Positions 26,892-34,864 of a DNA stretch of 64,000 nt are shown here, one piece after another; position 1 is the first letter of the stretch; each line of letters starts with the position of its first letter. The notes below the pieces were generated by a model that saw only the letters and a list, made by a program, of their open reading frames with translations, was not told the DNA's origin and did not search any database. The translations under genes were made by a program, and so were the position numbers. This stretch comes from Acetobacter sp. 46_36. Its GTDB lineage: Bacteria; Pseudomonadota; Alphaproteobacteria; RF32; CAG-239. The stretch spans positions 71,404 through 135,403 of the forward strand of contig MNTT01000007.1 in assembly GCA_001917135.1 (NCBI GenBank), given 5' to 3'.

Positions 26892-27683
26892 ATGATTGAA
26901 ATAAAAAATATTTCAAAACTGTTCGGCAGCAAGAAGGCTCTCGATAATATAAACATCACTCTTTATCCGGGAGAAATTGCGGCTCTTATCGGCGAAAACG
27001 GCGCGGGGAAATCTACCCTGATGCGCATTATGTGCGGCTATCTGCATCCTGATACGGGAAGTGTCAATATTTTCGGGCATAACACAGAAAAGGACAGAAT
27101 TAAAGCTTTATCATATATTGGGTATGTTCCTGAAATTTCCTCCCTTTACGGTGAAATGACCGTTTATGATTTTTTGGCATGGATTGCCGGCATCTGGAAC
27201 ATTTCCAACAAGAATCGAGCCATTTTCATAGCGGCAAAACAAATGCAGATAAATGACGTATTGGCAGAAAAGATTGAAAATCTTTCCAAGGGGTATAAAA
27301 AAAGAGTTGAGATTGCCTCTGCCCTGCTGCATGAACCGAAACTCCTTATTCTGGACGAACCTACTGACGGGCTTGACCCTAATCAAAAGCATGACATCAG
27401 AGAATTTATGAAACAATATGCCCGCAACAATACGGTATTGGTTTCCACTCACGTTCTGGAAGATGCCGATATGGCGAATCGTGTGATTATGTTATCGCAT
27501 GGGCGACTTGTCCGAGATACGGATATAGAAACTTTTAAAAAGGTTTCCCGCAACAGAGATATCAGCGAGGCATTCCGGATTATCAGCGAAGCAGCCAAAA
27601 CGGAAACCGCCGAAACCATCAGCAAAAAATACTCCCCAAACCCGGCTCCCTCTATCCGTAAACCAGCAAAGGGAAAAAAATGA
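26892..27683 (+). CDS. ABC transporter ATP-binding protein, GldA-like
   Basis: 263 residues. Walker A is GENGAGKST (about 35-43), the Q-loop region YVPEISSLYGEMTVYDFL, signature LSKGYKKRVEIASALLHEP (LSKG variant of LSGG), Walker B LLILDEPTDGLD and the switch His in STHVLEDAD. The order matches the GldA/NatA-type ATPases that energise ABC-2 permeases. The last four bases overlap the start of the permease gene. A basic tail (KPAKGKK) follows the ATPase fold. It opens a three-gene operon and lies 163 bases from the divergent mlaD operon. Confidence 0.88.
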   Translation: MIEIKNISKLFGSKKALDNINITLYPGEIAALIGENGAGKSTLMRIMCGYLHPDTGSVNIFGHNTEKDRIKALSYIGYVPEISSLYGEMTVYDFLAWIAGIWNISNKNRAIFIAAKQMQINDVLAEKIENLSKGYKKRVEIASALLHEPKLLILDEPTDGLDPNQKHDIREFMKQYARNNTVLVSTHVLEDADMANRVIMLSHGRLVRDTDIETFKKVSRNRDISEAFRIISEAAKTETAETISKKYSPNPAPSIRKPAKGKK

Positions 27684-30067
27684 AACAGTTTCTTACACAG
27701 TTCAATAAAGAATTCAGGGCTAATTTCAACGGTTTCAGCGCCTACATTATCATTGCGGCCTATTATATCCTCTCGCTTTTTTCCGCCTTGTATCTCGGCG
27801 ATTATTTTTTGCGGGAATCGGAGATTATGAATGCCTACTTCATCATGCAGCCGGTCATTTTAACTTTAGTTATTCCGGCGACAACCATGCGTACTTGGGC
27901 AGACGAAGCCAAAAGCGGAACGTTGGAATTGCTGCTAACCCAGCCCATCGGCTATTTCAAACTTGTGCTTGCCAAATTTTTTGCCGCATACGCCTTTTTC
28001 TTCCTGATGGCGGCAATGTCATTATTTTTATTTTTTGTTTCCGACAAGCTTTCTATCCTTGATACCGGTTTGACTTTGTCCGGATATGCGGGGCTTTTGC
28101 TTTGCGGAGCGTTATTTACGGCTGCAGGGTGCCTGGTATCGGCCCTCAGCCGCAATAATATTTTAAGTTATATTGCGGCAATTTTTGTCCTTTTCTTTCT
28201 GACACAAGTGGAATTCACCTCAGCCGGTTCGGGAATTTATGTCTTTTCGCTCAGGGGATTAAACTTTGAAGACAATTACAAGGCTTTTCTCAGCGGTATC
28301 TTAACTTGGAGTAATTTGGCCTATTTTATTATCGGAACCTGCATCTGCCTCTGGCTAAATACGGCTGCTGTTGAATGCAAGAGAGACGTTTCCACCGCGG
28401 GTAAAAAGCAATTCGCTGCCCTGACTTTTCTGATGGCCGCCGTTTTTGCGTGCAGTGCTTTAAGCGCCGGATTTTTTTTCAACCGGCAGTTTGACTTTAC
28501 CGATGAGAAAAAATTTACTTTATCAGACGAGGATACTGCTTTCCTCAAAGTTCTTGACAAACGTATAAACATTACGCTTTATGAAGCGGGCAGCAAACGG
28601 ATGGAAGCCAACTCAGGGTACGCCGTATATGCCGAATTCGCAGAAAAGATACTCAAGCTTATTGAACGGCAATCTAACGGCGCCGTGCGGATTGAAACAG
28701 TTATGGTTGAACCTTTCAGCCAGTTGGAACACCGACTTACCAGAGATGACCATATATGGTTTGAAGAAGATAAATTCGGGCAAAAAACTTTCATGGCAGC
28801 GGAACTTTCTGACAATGAAGGCAACCGGCTCATTATTCCGTATTTCGGCAATTTGCGGCAAAACCTGCTGGAAACTGACCTTATACGCACTATCAGGCGG
28901 TTTGGCCAACCGCAAAAGCGCATTGCCGTTGCCGCCTCAAAAGAAGATATGGAAGAAATGCTGGCTTTCAGAGGGATTTTAGATGAATTCTATGATGTTC
29001 AATACCTTGAAGAAAAACCGGTTTTTATTCCTAATGAATACGCTACTGCAATTATTATCAACCCTACGCAGCTCTCAACCGAAACTTTGCTGGCTATGGA
29101 ACAATATGTTCTCAACGGAGGTTCACTCATCATTTTCAGCGAACCAAAACTTACAGGCAAAAGCAGCGGCCAGCCCATTATATCGTTTTTAAAAAATTTC
29201 GGTATTATCCCTATTGCGGAAGAAACAATTTCATATATTTCCGATAATATGGAGACAGAAGCCGGTGCAGCCGAAGCATCCCATCCCGCAACTAACAAGA
29301 ATATCCGTTCGGTTCTGTTTAACGGAGCCGGAAGCATTGACCTTAAAAATGCAGACGGATACCAGACGTTGCCCGTGCTGAAGTTTACCGACAAAACGAT
29401 TGCGGCTCTTTCTTCCGGAAAATATTTTTCAAACTATCTGAATTTTGCCGTGCAGGACAGGCATATCGAGCCGGCTTCTCTAAAAGAAGGGAAGGTTATT
29501 TTTATTTATGACAGTGATCTACTGAAAGACTATCTCTATGTGTCAGAAGAATCCAAGGGATTTAACTTTTATCAGATTATCCCGGCTGCCGACAATTTGC
29601 TGTTTTTACTAAGGTTGGTGGATTATGCTGCCAATGGCGATATTGAGAGACATCTTTCTTACAGGCACTATGCCCTTAACAAATCGAGTATCGGCAATGC
29701 CATATTGGCAAATATCAATAAATACTACGAAGATGAAATCAGCCAGCTGGAAAACAATATCAATCTGTATAAACAGCGCAGAGATAACTTTTATGATGTT
29801 CTGAATATGCAAGGGTATGCATCAATAAGAAATATCGGCGATATCGGAAGCATTGAACAGAATATTGACGAAAATGAAACCCGGCTTTATAAAATAAAGT
29901 CTGAAATTGCACAAGATTACCAGACAATGATTATGGGCGTGACCATTCTGCTGATTTTGGCCGTTCCGGCAATATTGCTTGTCATTCTGGGACTGGGAAC
30001 TTTCTTTTTTGCAAAATATAAACAAAAGAAAATCAGGAGGCTGGCTGATGCTGCAAAAACATCTTAA
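27680..30067 (+). CDS. Fused ABC-2 permease (GldF-like) and GldG-like substrate domain
   Basis: 795 residues. Residues 1-~245 hold six transmembrane helices of an ABC-2 permease, opening KQFLTQFNKEFRANFNGFSA, with the characteristic ATTMRTWADEAKSGTLELLL loop. Another helix near 255 leads into a large extracytoplasmic region of the GldG / ABC_transp_aux type (FDFTDEKKFTLSDEDTAFLK, then EPFSQLEHRLTRDD and LLAMEQYVLNGGSLIIFSEP). A final helix lies near 750-775. GldF and GldG are separate proteins in Bacteroidetes gliding bacteria; single-chain fusions occur in proteobacteria with the same operon. The transported substrate is not known. Confidence 0.82.
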   Translation: MKQFLTQFNKEFRANFNGFSAYIIIAAYYILSLFSALYLGDYFLRESEIMNAYFIMQPVILTLVIPATTMRTWADEAKSGTLELLLTQPIGYFKLVLAKFFAAYAFFFLMAAMSLFLFFVSDKLSILDTGLTLSGYAGLLLCGALFTAAGCLVSALSRNNILSYIAAIFVLFFLTQVEFTSAGSGIYVFSLRGLNFEDNYKAFLSGILTWSNLAYFIIGTCICLWLNTAAVECKRDVSTAGKKQFAALTFLMAAVFACSALSAGFFFNRQFDFTDEKKFTLSDEDTAFLKVLDKRINITLYEAGSKRMEANSGYAVYAEFAEKILKLIERQSNGAVRIETVMVEPFSQLEHRLTRDDHIWFEEDKFGQKTFMAAELSDNEGNRLIIPYFGNLRQNLLETDLIRTIRRFGQPQKRIAVAASKEDMEEMLAFRGILDEFYDVQYLEEKPVFIPNEYATAIIINPTQLSTETLLAMEQYVLNGGSLIIFSEPKLTGKSSGQPIISFLKNFGIIPIAEETISYISDNMETEAGAAEASHPATNKNIRSVLFNGAGSIDLKNADGYQTLPVLKFTDKTIAALSSGKYFSNYLNFAVQDRHIEPASLKEGKVIFIYDSDLLKDYLYVSEESKGFNFYQIIPAADNLLFLLRLVDYAANGDIERHLSYRHYALNKSSIGNAILANINKYYEDEISQLENNINLYKQRRDNFYDVLNMQGYASIRNIGDIGSIEQNIDENETRLYKIKSEIAQDYQTMIMGVTILLILAVPAILLVILGLGTFFFAKYKQKKIRRLADAAKTS

Positions 30068-31109
30068 AATTGCGGTTTTACTTTTAATTCTGTTGGTTCC
30101 TCTGACAATTTCGGGAATTTTGCGCAACGGAAAACAATTCCATATGCTGTCCAAAGGCAACTATTTCTTTGAACAGACCCGCAGACGAGCCGATATTGCT
30201 TCCATCAGCATTTCTTTTCCAGACGGGCACACCGTTACTATTGAAAAGAAGGATGATTTTTGGCGGATAGCAGAAGCTGACGACTATTTCGCCTCTTTTG
30301 CAAAAATTAACGCCTTAACCAGTTTGATTCGCAATACGGTTATTTATCGGGCTGACCCAATACGAAAAAACGATGCCGTTTTTTCCGACAGAACAAAGCA
30401 TATTGTCATAACCAGCAAAGATACTCTTGGCGGTATTGTTGATAAAGCGACCATTGCGATACAAAGTAACACTGACGAAAAAACAGCCATTGCGGCAAAA
30501 AGCGATATAATCGGGCAGACTACTGTTTCCAAGCAAGGCAGCAATGCTTCCGGCACAGTCTACGGCACCGTACAGCCACAGAAAAAGCCCTATTATTATG
30601 CAACTTTGAACAATGACGGTTTTCTGTACCAATTGACCGGAGATTTTGCATTGTCTCCTAACGTCATGGACTGGGTACAAATGCCTTTATTTGCTTGGGA
30701 CGGTAAACAAATAAAAAGAATCAAAACTGATAATTTTGAAGTCTACCGCCGTTTTCCGGCCGAAGAATTAAGGTCGGCAGAATCCGGCGAAACACAACCG
30801 CATATTCAGGGGCTTATCAGCAATTTCTGGTACTTGGGAGCTGATGAAATTAAGCATGCCGCCAATTTTAAAACTGAAAATTACAAAAAGGCGAAACACT
30901 TTGACATCACCCTGTTGAACGGTATTATTTACAGGGTGGACATATATAATCACAGCGACGAGTACTGGCTTTCCGTCCGACTGGGCAGAGAGGGACTCGT
31001 TAACAGCGATTCGGTAAAACGTTTACAGGAGAGCAGCCTTCTTTATGACGGATGGTTTTTCAAAATTAATTCCGATAAGGGGAAAATCATTTCCGGATAC
31101 GTGTTATGA
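30048..31109 (+). CDS. DUF4340 domain membrane-anchored protein
   Basis: 353 residues from the ATG at 30048, preceded by AGGAGG at 7 bases; this start lies inside the end of the permease gene (20-base overlap). One N-terminal helix (IAVLLLILLVPLTISGIL) anchors a periplasmic body. The pattern ITVEKKDDFWRIAEADDYFA followed by INALTSLIRNTV is the DUF4340 repeat, which typically follows GldA-GldFG genes. It probably completes the ABC machine on the periplasmic side. Function is unknown beyond this association. Confidence 0.78.
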   Translation: MLQKHLKIAVLLLILLVPLTISGILRNGKQFHMLSKGNYFFEQTRRRADIASISISFPDGHTVTIEKKDDFWRIAEADDYFASFAKINALTSLIRNTVIYRADPIRKNDAVFSDRTKHIVITSKDTLGGIVDKATIAIQSNTDEKTAIAAKSDIIGQTTVSKQGSNASGTVYGTVQPQKKPYYYATLNNDGFLYQLTGDFALSPNVMDWVQMPLFAWDGKQIKRIKTDNFEVYRRFPAEELRSAESGETQPHIQGLISNFWYLGADEIKHAANFKTENYKKAKHFDITLLNGIIYRVDIYNHSDEYWLSVRLGREGLVNSDSVKRLQESSLLYDGWFFKINSDKGKIISGYVL

Positions 31110-31170
31110 TTTTATTTCAGATAACTCGGTTCCCAACAAGATTTGATGTCTGTTGAGCAAAAGACAATAA

Positions 31171-31197
31171 AAAAGCCGGAAAATTATTCCGGCTTTT
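31171..31197. terminator. Bidirectional terminator between the DUF4340 gene and ettA
   Basis: Perfect 11-base stem AAAAGCCGGAA-aatta-TTCCGGCTTTT between converging genes. The left arm is A-rich and the right arm T-rich. Confidence 0.88.
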
Positions 31198-31208
31198 CAT
31201 TTTTTGCT

Positions 31209-32888
31209 TCAGCGTTCAAGTTTTTTATATCTGACCCGATGCGGACGGCAGGCCTCTTCACCGAGGCGACGGATTTTATCCTTTTCATAATCCTCAAAGT
31301 TGCCTTCAAACCATTCGACATGCCCTTCATCTTCATACGCCAAAATATGGGTTGCCAAACGGTCTAAAAACCAACGGTCGTGAGATGTTACCAATACGCA
31401 TCCCGGATAGTTACTGATACCCTCTTCCAAGGAGCGGAGCGTATCAACATCCAAATCATTTGTCGGTTCGTCAAGCAGAATAACGTTGGCGCCTTTTTTC
31501 AGCATCTTTGCCAAATGGACGCGATTGCGCTCACCGCCGGACAGCTGGCCGATTTTTTTCTGCTGGTCGGTTCCCTTAAAGTTAAACTGACCGACATAGG
31601 CTCGGGACGGCATTTGTTTTTTACCCAACTCGATAATGTCCAACCCGTCGGAAATTTCTTCCCAAATCGTCTTATCGGCAGAAAGTTCATCGCGGCTTTG
31701 GTCTACATAACCCAAATCTACGGTTTCACCGATAATAATTTCTCCCGAATCCGGCTTTTCCTGCCCGGTAATCATTTTGAACAAAGTTGTCTTTCCGGCA
31801 CCGTTCGGCCCGATAATACCGACAATCGCCCCCTTCGGAATTTTGAAAGACAGGTTGTCAATCAATACGCGGTCGCCAAAAGACTTGGAAATATTTTTCG
31901 CCTCAATGACCAAATCTCCCAGACGATCCGTCATCGGAATATTGATATAAGCCTGCGTAATCTGCTCTTTTGAAGCTTCCGAAAGCAATTCTTCATAAGC
32001 ATTGATACGAGCCTTGGATTTGGCCTGACGAGCTTTGGGATTTTTGCGAATCCATTCCAGCTCATTGGCCAGCGTCTTCTGCCGGGCGCTCTCTTCGCGG
32101 GCTTCCTGTTCAATACGCTTCTGTTTTTGTTCCAGCCAAGACGTATAGTTCCCTTCATAAGGTATCCCCTGCCCGCGATCCAACTCAAGTATCCAGCCGG
32201 TTACGTTATCAAGAAAATAGCGGTCGTGCGTTACCATTACCACCGTTCCCTTATAATCGCGCAGGTGGTGTTCCAACCATGCCACCGACTCGGCATCAAG
32301 ATGGTTGGTCGGTTCGTCAAGCAAAAGCATATCAGGCTTGGACAACAAAAGACGACATAATGCCACGCGGCGTTTTTCCCCACCCGATAATTTGGTAACA
32401 TCGGCATCAGCCGGCGGACAACGCAGCGCATCCATGGCTATTTGCACCGTCCGTTCAATATCCCAGCCGTTAGCCGCATCTATTTTTTCCTGCAAAGCTG
32501 CCTGTTCTTCAATCAGCGCATTCATCTCATCATCTGACATCGGTTCGGCAAACTTCATTGAGACTTCTTCAAAACGTTTTAACAAAGCGACGGTTTCCCC
32601 CAGCCCATCCATTACATTTTCCATAACGTTCTTGGACGGATCAAGTTTCGGTTCCTGTTCCAAATAACCGACTTTTACCCCTTCGGCAGCCCATGCTTCT
32701 CCGTTAAATTCTTTGTCTACGCCGGCCATAATTTTCAGCAATGTCGACTTACCGGCTCCGTTAACGCCCAGAACACCGATTTTTGCACCGGGAAAAAAGG
32801 ACAAGCTGATGTTTTTGAACAGTTCTTTTCCTCCCGGAAAGACTTTGCTTAAATTTTGCATAACATAGATATATTGATATGAAGCCAT
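31209..32888 (-). CDS. ettA: Energy-dependent translational throttle protein EttA (ABC-F)
   Basis: 559 residues, exactly family size, no transmembrane segments. Two ABC cassettes: Walker A GVNGAGKST and GPNGAGKTT, signatures KLSGGEKRRVALCRLLL and LSGGERNRVHLAKML. The linker between them has the charged ABC-F interdomain region (WLEQKQKRIEQEAREESARQ). The N-terminus MASYQYIYVMQNLSKVFPGG is the EttA hallmark. It binds the ribosomal E site and gates entry into elongation according to the ATP/ADP ratio. The start ATG follows GGAAAAAACAGT. Confidence 0.96.
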   Translation of the reverse strand: MASYQYIYVMQNLSKVFPGGKELFKNISLSFFPGAKIGVLGVNGAGKSTLLKIMAGVDKEFNGEAWAAEGVKVGYLEQEPKLDPSKNVMENVMDGLGETVALLKRFEEVSMKFAEPMSDDEMNALIEEQAALQEKIDAANGWDIERTVQIAMDALRCPPADADVTKLSGGEKRRVALCRLLLSKPDMLLLDEPTNHLDAESVAWLEHHLRDYKGTVVMVTHDRYFLDNVTGWILELDRGQGIPYEGNYTSWLEQKQKRIEQEAREESARQKTLANELEWIRKNPKARQAKSKARINAYEELLSEASKEQITQAYINIPMTDRLGDLVIEAKNISKSFGDRVLIDNLSFKIPKGAIVGIIGPNGAGKTTLFKMITGQEKPDSGEIIIGETVDLGYVDQSRDELSADKTIWEEISDGLDIIELGKKQMPSRAYVGQFNFKGTDQQKKIGQLSGGERNRVHLAKMLKKGANVILLDEPTNDLDVDTLRSLEEGISNYPGCVLVTSHDRWFLDRLATHILAYEDEGHVEWFEGNFEDYEKDKIRRLGEEACRPHRVRYKKLER

Positions 32889-32952
32889 ACTGTTTTTTCC
32901 TTTACTGTTTAACGATTATTCACCGGAATTATATTATGTAATTAAAATCAAA

Positions 32953-33492
32953 TCAACGCTGACGCGCTTTTATTTCTTCCTGCTTAATTTTCTGATAAAT
33001 GCCTTCTCGTGCGGCACGCTGCTTTTTTTTGGCCATTACCCTGTCATAATAAGCATTCAGCTTTTCCCGCTCGTTTTCATTACGGTTATACACCAGATTT
33101 ACGTTATACACCCGCCTGGGTTTGATTACCTTTCCGTCCGGAAATTTTATCGTGCCGTTTTTGTATAAGGTCGATTTAAAGATTCTCTGGTTATTAAAAC
33201 GGCGGTTGACCTCATCGCAACCAAAATAACCATCGCCCCGCTTTTCCATAAATGCCGTCGCTTTGGCTTTATTGTATTCATACATACCATCCGCCTGCTC
33301 ACTATCCGATCTTGCTTTTGACACCAAATATGCCCTCGCAATAAGCTCATAAGACGGATATCTTTCAGCACCGCAAGCCAGCCCTTCGCCTGACACATAA
33401 CCAAGGTTTCTGACATCTTCCAGATAGGTAGCCGCCGCGGCAGGAAAAACCGCCAAGCATACGATAATACAGATGGCTGCAATAAATTTCAT
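32953..33492 (-). CDS. Small secreted protein of unknown function
   Basis: 179 residues from the ATG at 33492, which puts the signal peptide first (MKFIAAICIIVCLAVFPAAA, cleavage near AAA-ATYL); an ATG at 33528 would add 12 basic residues. The mature part has two cysteines (GLACGAERY and GYFGCDEVN), possibly a disulphide, and ends in a strongly basic, coiled-coil-like tail (YYDRVMAKKKQRAAREGIYQ). I recognise no family. It lies 64 bases before ettA on the same strand and is divergent from rpmJ. Confidence 0.65.
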   Translation of the reverse strand: MKFIAAICIIVCLAVFPAAAATYLEDVRNLGYVSGEGLACGAERYPSYELIARAYLVSKARSDSEQADGMYEYNKAKATAFMEKRGDGYFGCDEVNRRFNNQRIFKSTLYKNGTIKFPDGKVIKPRRVYNVNLVYNRNENEREKLNAYYDRVMAKKKQRAAREGIYQKIKQEEIKARQR

Positions 33493-33567
33493 TTCTTTCA
33501 ATCGCCCGTGTTTCTTCGTTTTTGGCATTATAACGGCAAATAAATCTAATTCAAGCGAAAAAATGAT

Positions 33568-33596
33568 TTGACAAATTAAAACAATTATCGTATGGT
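33568..33596 (+). promoter_or_regulatory. Predicted promoter of rpmJ
   Basis: Perfect -35 TTGACA (33568-33573), 17-base spacer, TATGGT (33591-33596). The leader would be about 25 bases. Confidence 0.6.
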
Positions 33597-33628
33597 TCGC
33601 TCAAACTTTTGTGTAAGGAATAAGAAAA

Positions 33629-33754
33629 ATGAAAGTATATAGCTCTTTGAAGTCTAAGAAGGCGCGTGTGAGAGGTTGTAAGCTTGTTCGCCGCAAGGGT
33701 CGCCTTTATGTAATTAACAAGAGAGAACCTAAGTATAAGGCTCGTCAAGGTTAA
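33629..33754 (+). CDS. rpmJ: 50S ribosomal protein L36
   Basis: 41 residues, opening MKVYSSLKSKKARVRGCKL, continuing RRKGRLYVINKREPKYKARQ and ending in Gly. This matches the L36 form of alphaproteobacteria and lacks the zinc-binding Cys/His set of the classical 37-38-residue form; only Cys17 remains. Start ATG follows AAGGAATAAGAAAA. It is a monocistronic gene with its own promoter and terminator, as usual in this class, and is often missed because of its size. Confidence 0.95.
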   Translation: MKVYSSLKSKKARVRGCKLVRRKGRLYVINKREPKYKARQG

Positions 33755-33772
33755 TTGAGACGTATTATAGTT

Positions 33773-33802
33773 TAAAGCCGGGCTTTTGAGTCCGGTTTTT
33801 TT
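33773..33802 (+). terminator. Rho-independent terminator after rpmJ
   Basis: Stem of about nine pairs centred on CCGG/CCGG with two G-U pairs (AAAGCCGG with TCCGGTTTT), followed by seven T's. Confidence 0.7.
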
Positions 33803-33837
33803 ATAAGTATATTTTAGCGATGCGGAATTAAGCCTGA

Positions 33838-34242
33838 TTACAGACTTTCCATAACGGCAACGGCGTTCACGTACTCCCGTTCATTAGAAAGCGTCAGATG
33901 CATATTAAAATTTTGATTTTTTGAAATAAAATAAGCCCGGGTTAAAGCTTTTCCATATAAGTTGACTTTGGGGCATCCTAAGGAATCGTGAACAATTTCC
34001 ACGTCTTTAAGAGTTATCCCTTCCCGAAATCCGCTTCCCAAAGCTTTTGATACGGCTTCTTTTGCTGCAAACCTGGTGGCAACAGCCAATACCAACCGCG
34101 ACAAGTCCTGTCCCGTTGTGCGAACTTCAAGTTCTGCAATTTCCCCGAACGTAAAGTATTTTTTTATAAAACGCAGCAGAAACGCTTCATTTTTAGAAAA
34201 ACGCGAGACTTGCACAATATCACATCCCAGCCCCAGTATCAT
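33838..34242 (-). CDS. acpS: Holo-[acyl-carrier-protein] synthase
   Basis: 134 residues, normal. The N-terminal motif GLGCDIVQVSRF holds the metal-binding Asp8, and RFAAKEAVSKALGSGF the second metal ligand Glu. It attaches 4'-phosphopantetheine from CoA to ACP, needed for fatty acid and lipid A synthesis. It overlaps the end of the DUF2062 gene by 23 bases and closes the rel-DUF2062-acpS unit. The lepB-rnc-era genes that often follow acpS in alphaproteobacteria are absent here; the next gene downstream is convergent rpmJ. Confidence 0.94.
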   Translation of the reverse strand: MILGLGCDIVQVSRFSKNEAFLLRFIKKYFTFGEIAELEVRTTGQDLSRLVLAVATRFAAKEAVSKALGSGFREGITLKDVEIVHDSLGCPKVNLYGKALTRAYFISKNQNFNMHLTLSNEREYVNAVAVMESL

Positions 34243-34756
34243 CTTTATCCCTTTCGTTTTTTGCAGGATTATTCAACAGAACGCGCCAAGCCATACGGCT
34301 GACGCTCCACCACACAACTATATACAGAGGTATGCTCCCAATCAGCATCGGATAGAACACAGGCCAAATATCCTCTAAAAAAGCACTAAAGTCAAGACCA
34401 ATCACAGTGTGAAACAACTCCGTAAACAATGCCTTAAAATCTACCGGCAGCTGCGGCGCATCTGCTCCCAGCACAAAAAGGCCGATATGCAGCGTTATAT
34501 ACCAAATCAGAGGAAACGTCCACGGATTTCCCGCTATAGTTCCGAGAGCCGCAGCAATTCCGTTTTGCCCGGCAAGCCTGGCAACAGCAAGGCTTAACAG
34601 CAAATGAAATCCGACAAAGGGTGTAAAAGACATTGCTACCCCGGTAGCAAATCCATTGGCAATTTCCCGAGGCGTCCCTTTCAGCGAATCGAGCTTCCGC
34701 AAAATTTTCAGATATAAACCCCGCAGCCTGCGCCCCACTTTTTCCAACGAAAACAT
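34220..34756 (-). CDS. DUF2062 membrane protein
   Basis: 178 residues from the ATG at 34756, with GGAG 7 bases upstream. The conserved DUF2062 core is visible: GTPREIANGFATGVAMSFTP, then GFHLLLSLAVARLAGQNGIA and GNPWTFPLIWY with two to three transmembrane helices. A late helical hairpin follows (FYPMLIGSIPLYIVVWWSVS). The family is widespread in proteobacteria and its function is unsettled. It lies between rel and acpS on the same strand, and the overlap with acpS implies co-translation. Confidence 0.85.
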   Translation of the reverse strand: MFSLEKVGRRLRGLYLKILRKLDSLKGTPREIANGFATGVAMSFTPFVGFHLLLSLAVARLAGQNGIAAALGTIAGNPWTFPLIWYITLHIGLFVLGADAPQLPVDFKALFTELFHTVIGLDFSAFLEDIWPVFYPMLIGSIPLYIVVWWSVSRMAWRVLLNNPAKNERDKDDTGAGM

Positions 34757-34864
34757 TGCCTTCTCCCTGGCTCCCGGTTCCAAACTGCATATTGCAATAT
34801 CCCGCCCCTAAAAAACTGCTTACGGGAAGTTCCTGCCGATTGCCGGCGACAATAAAAGAGATTA

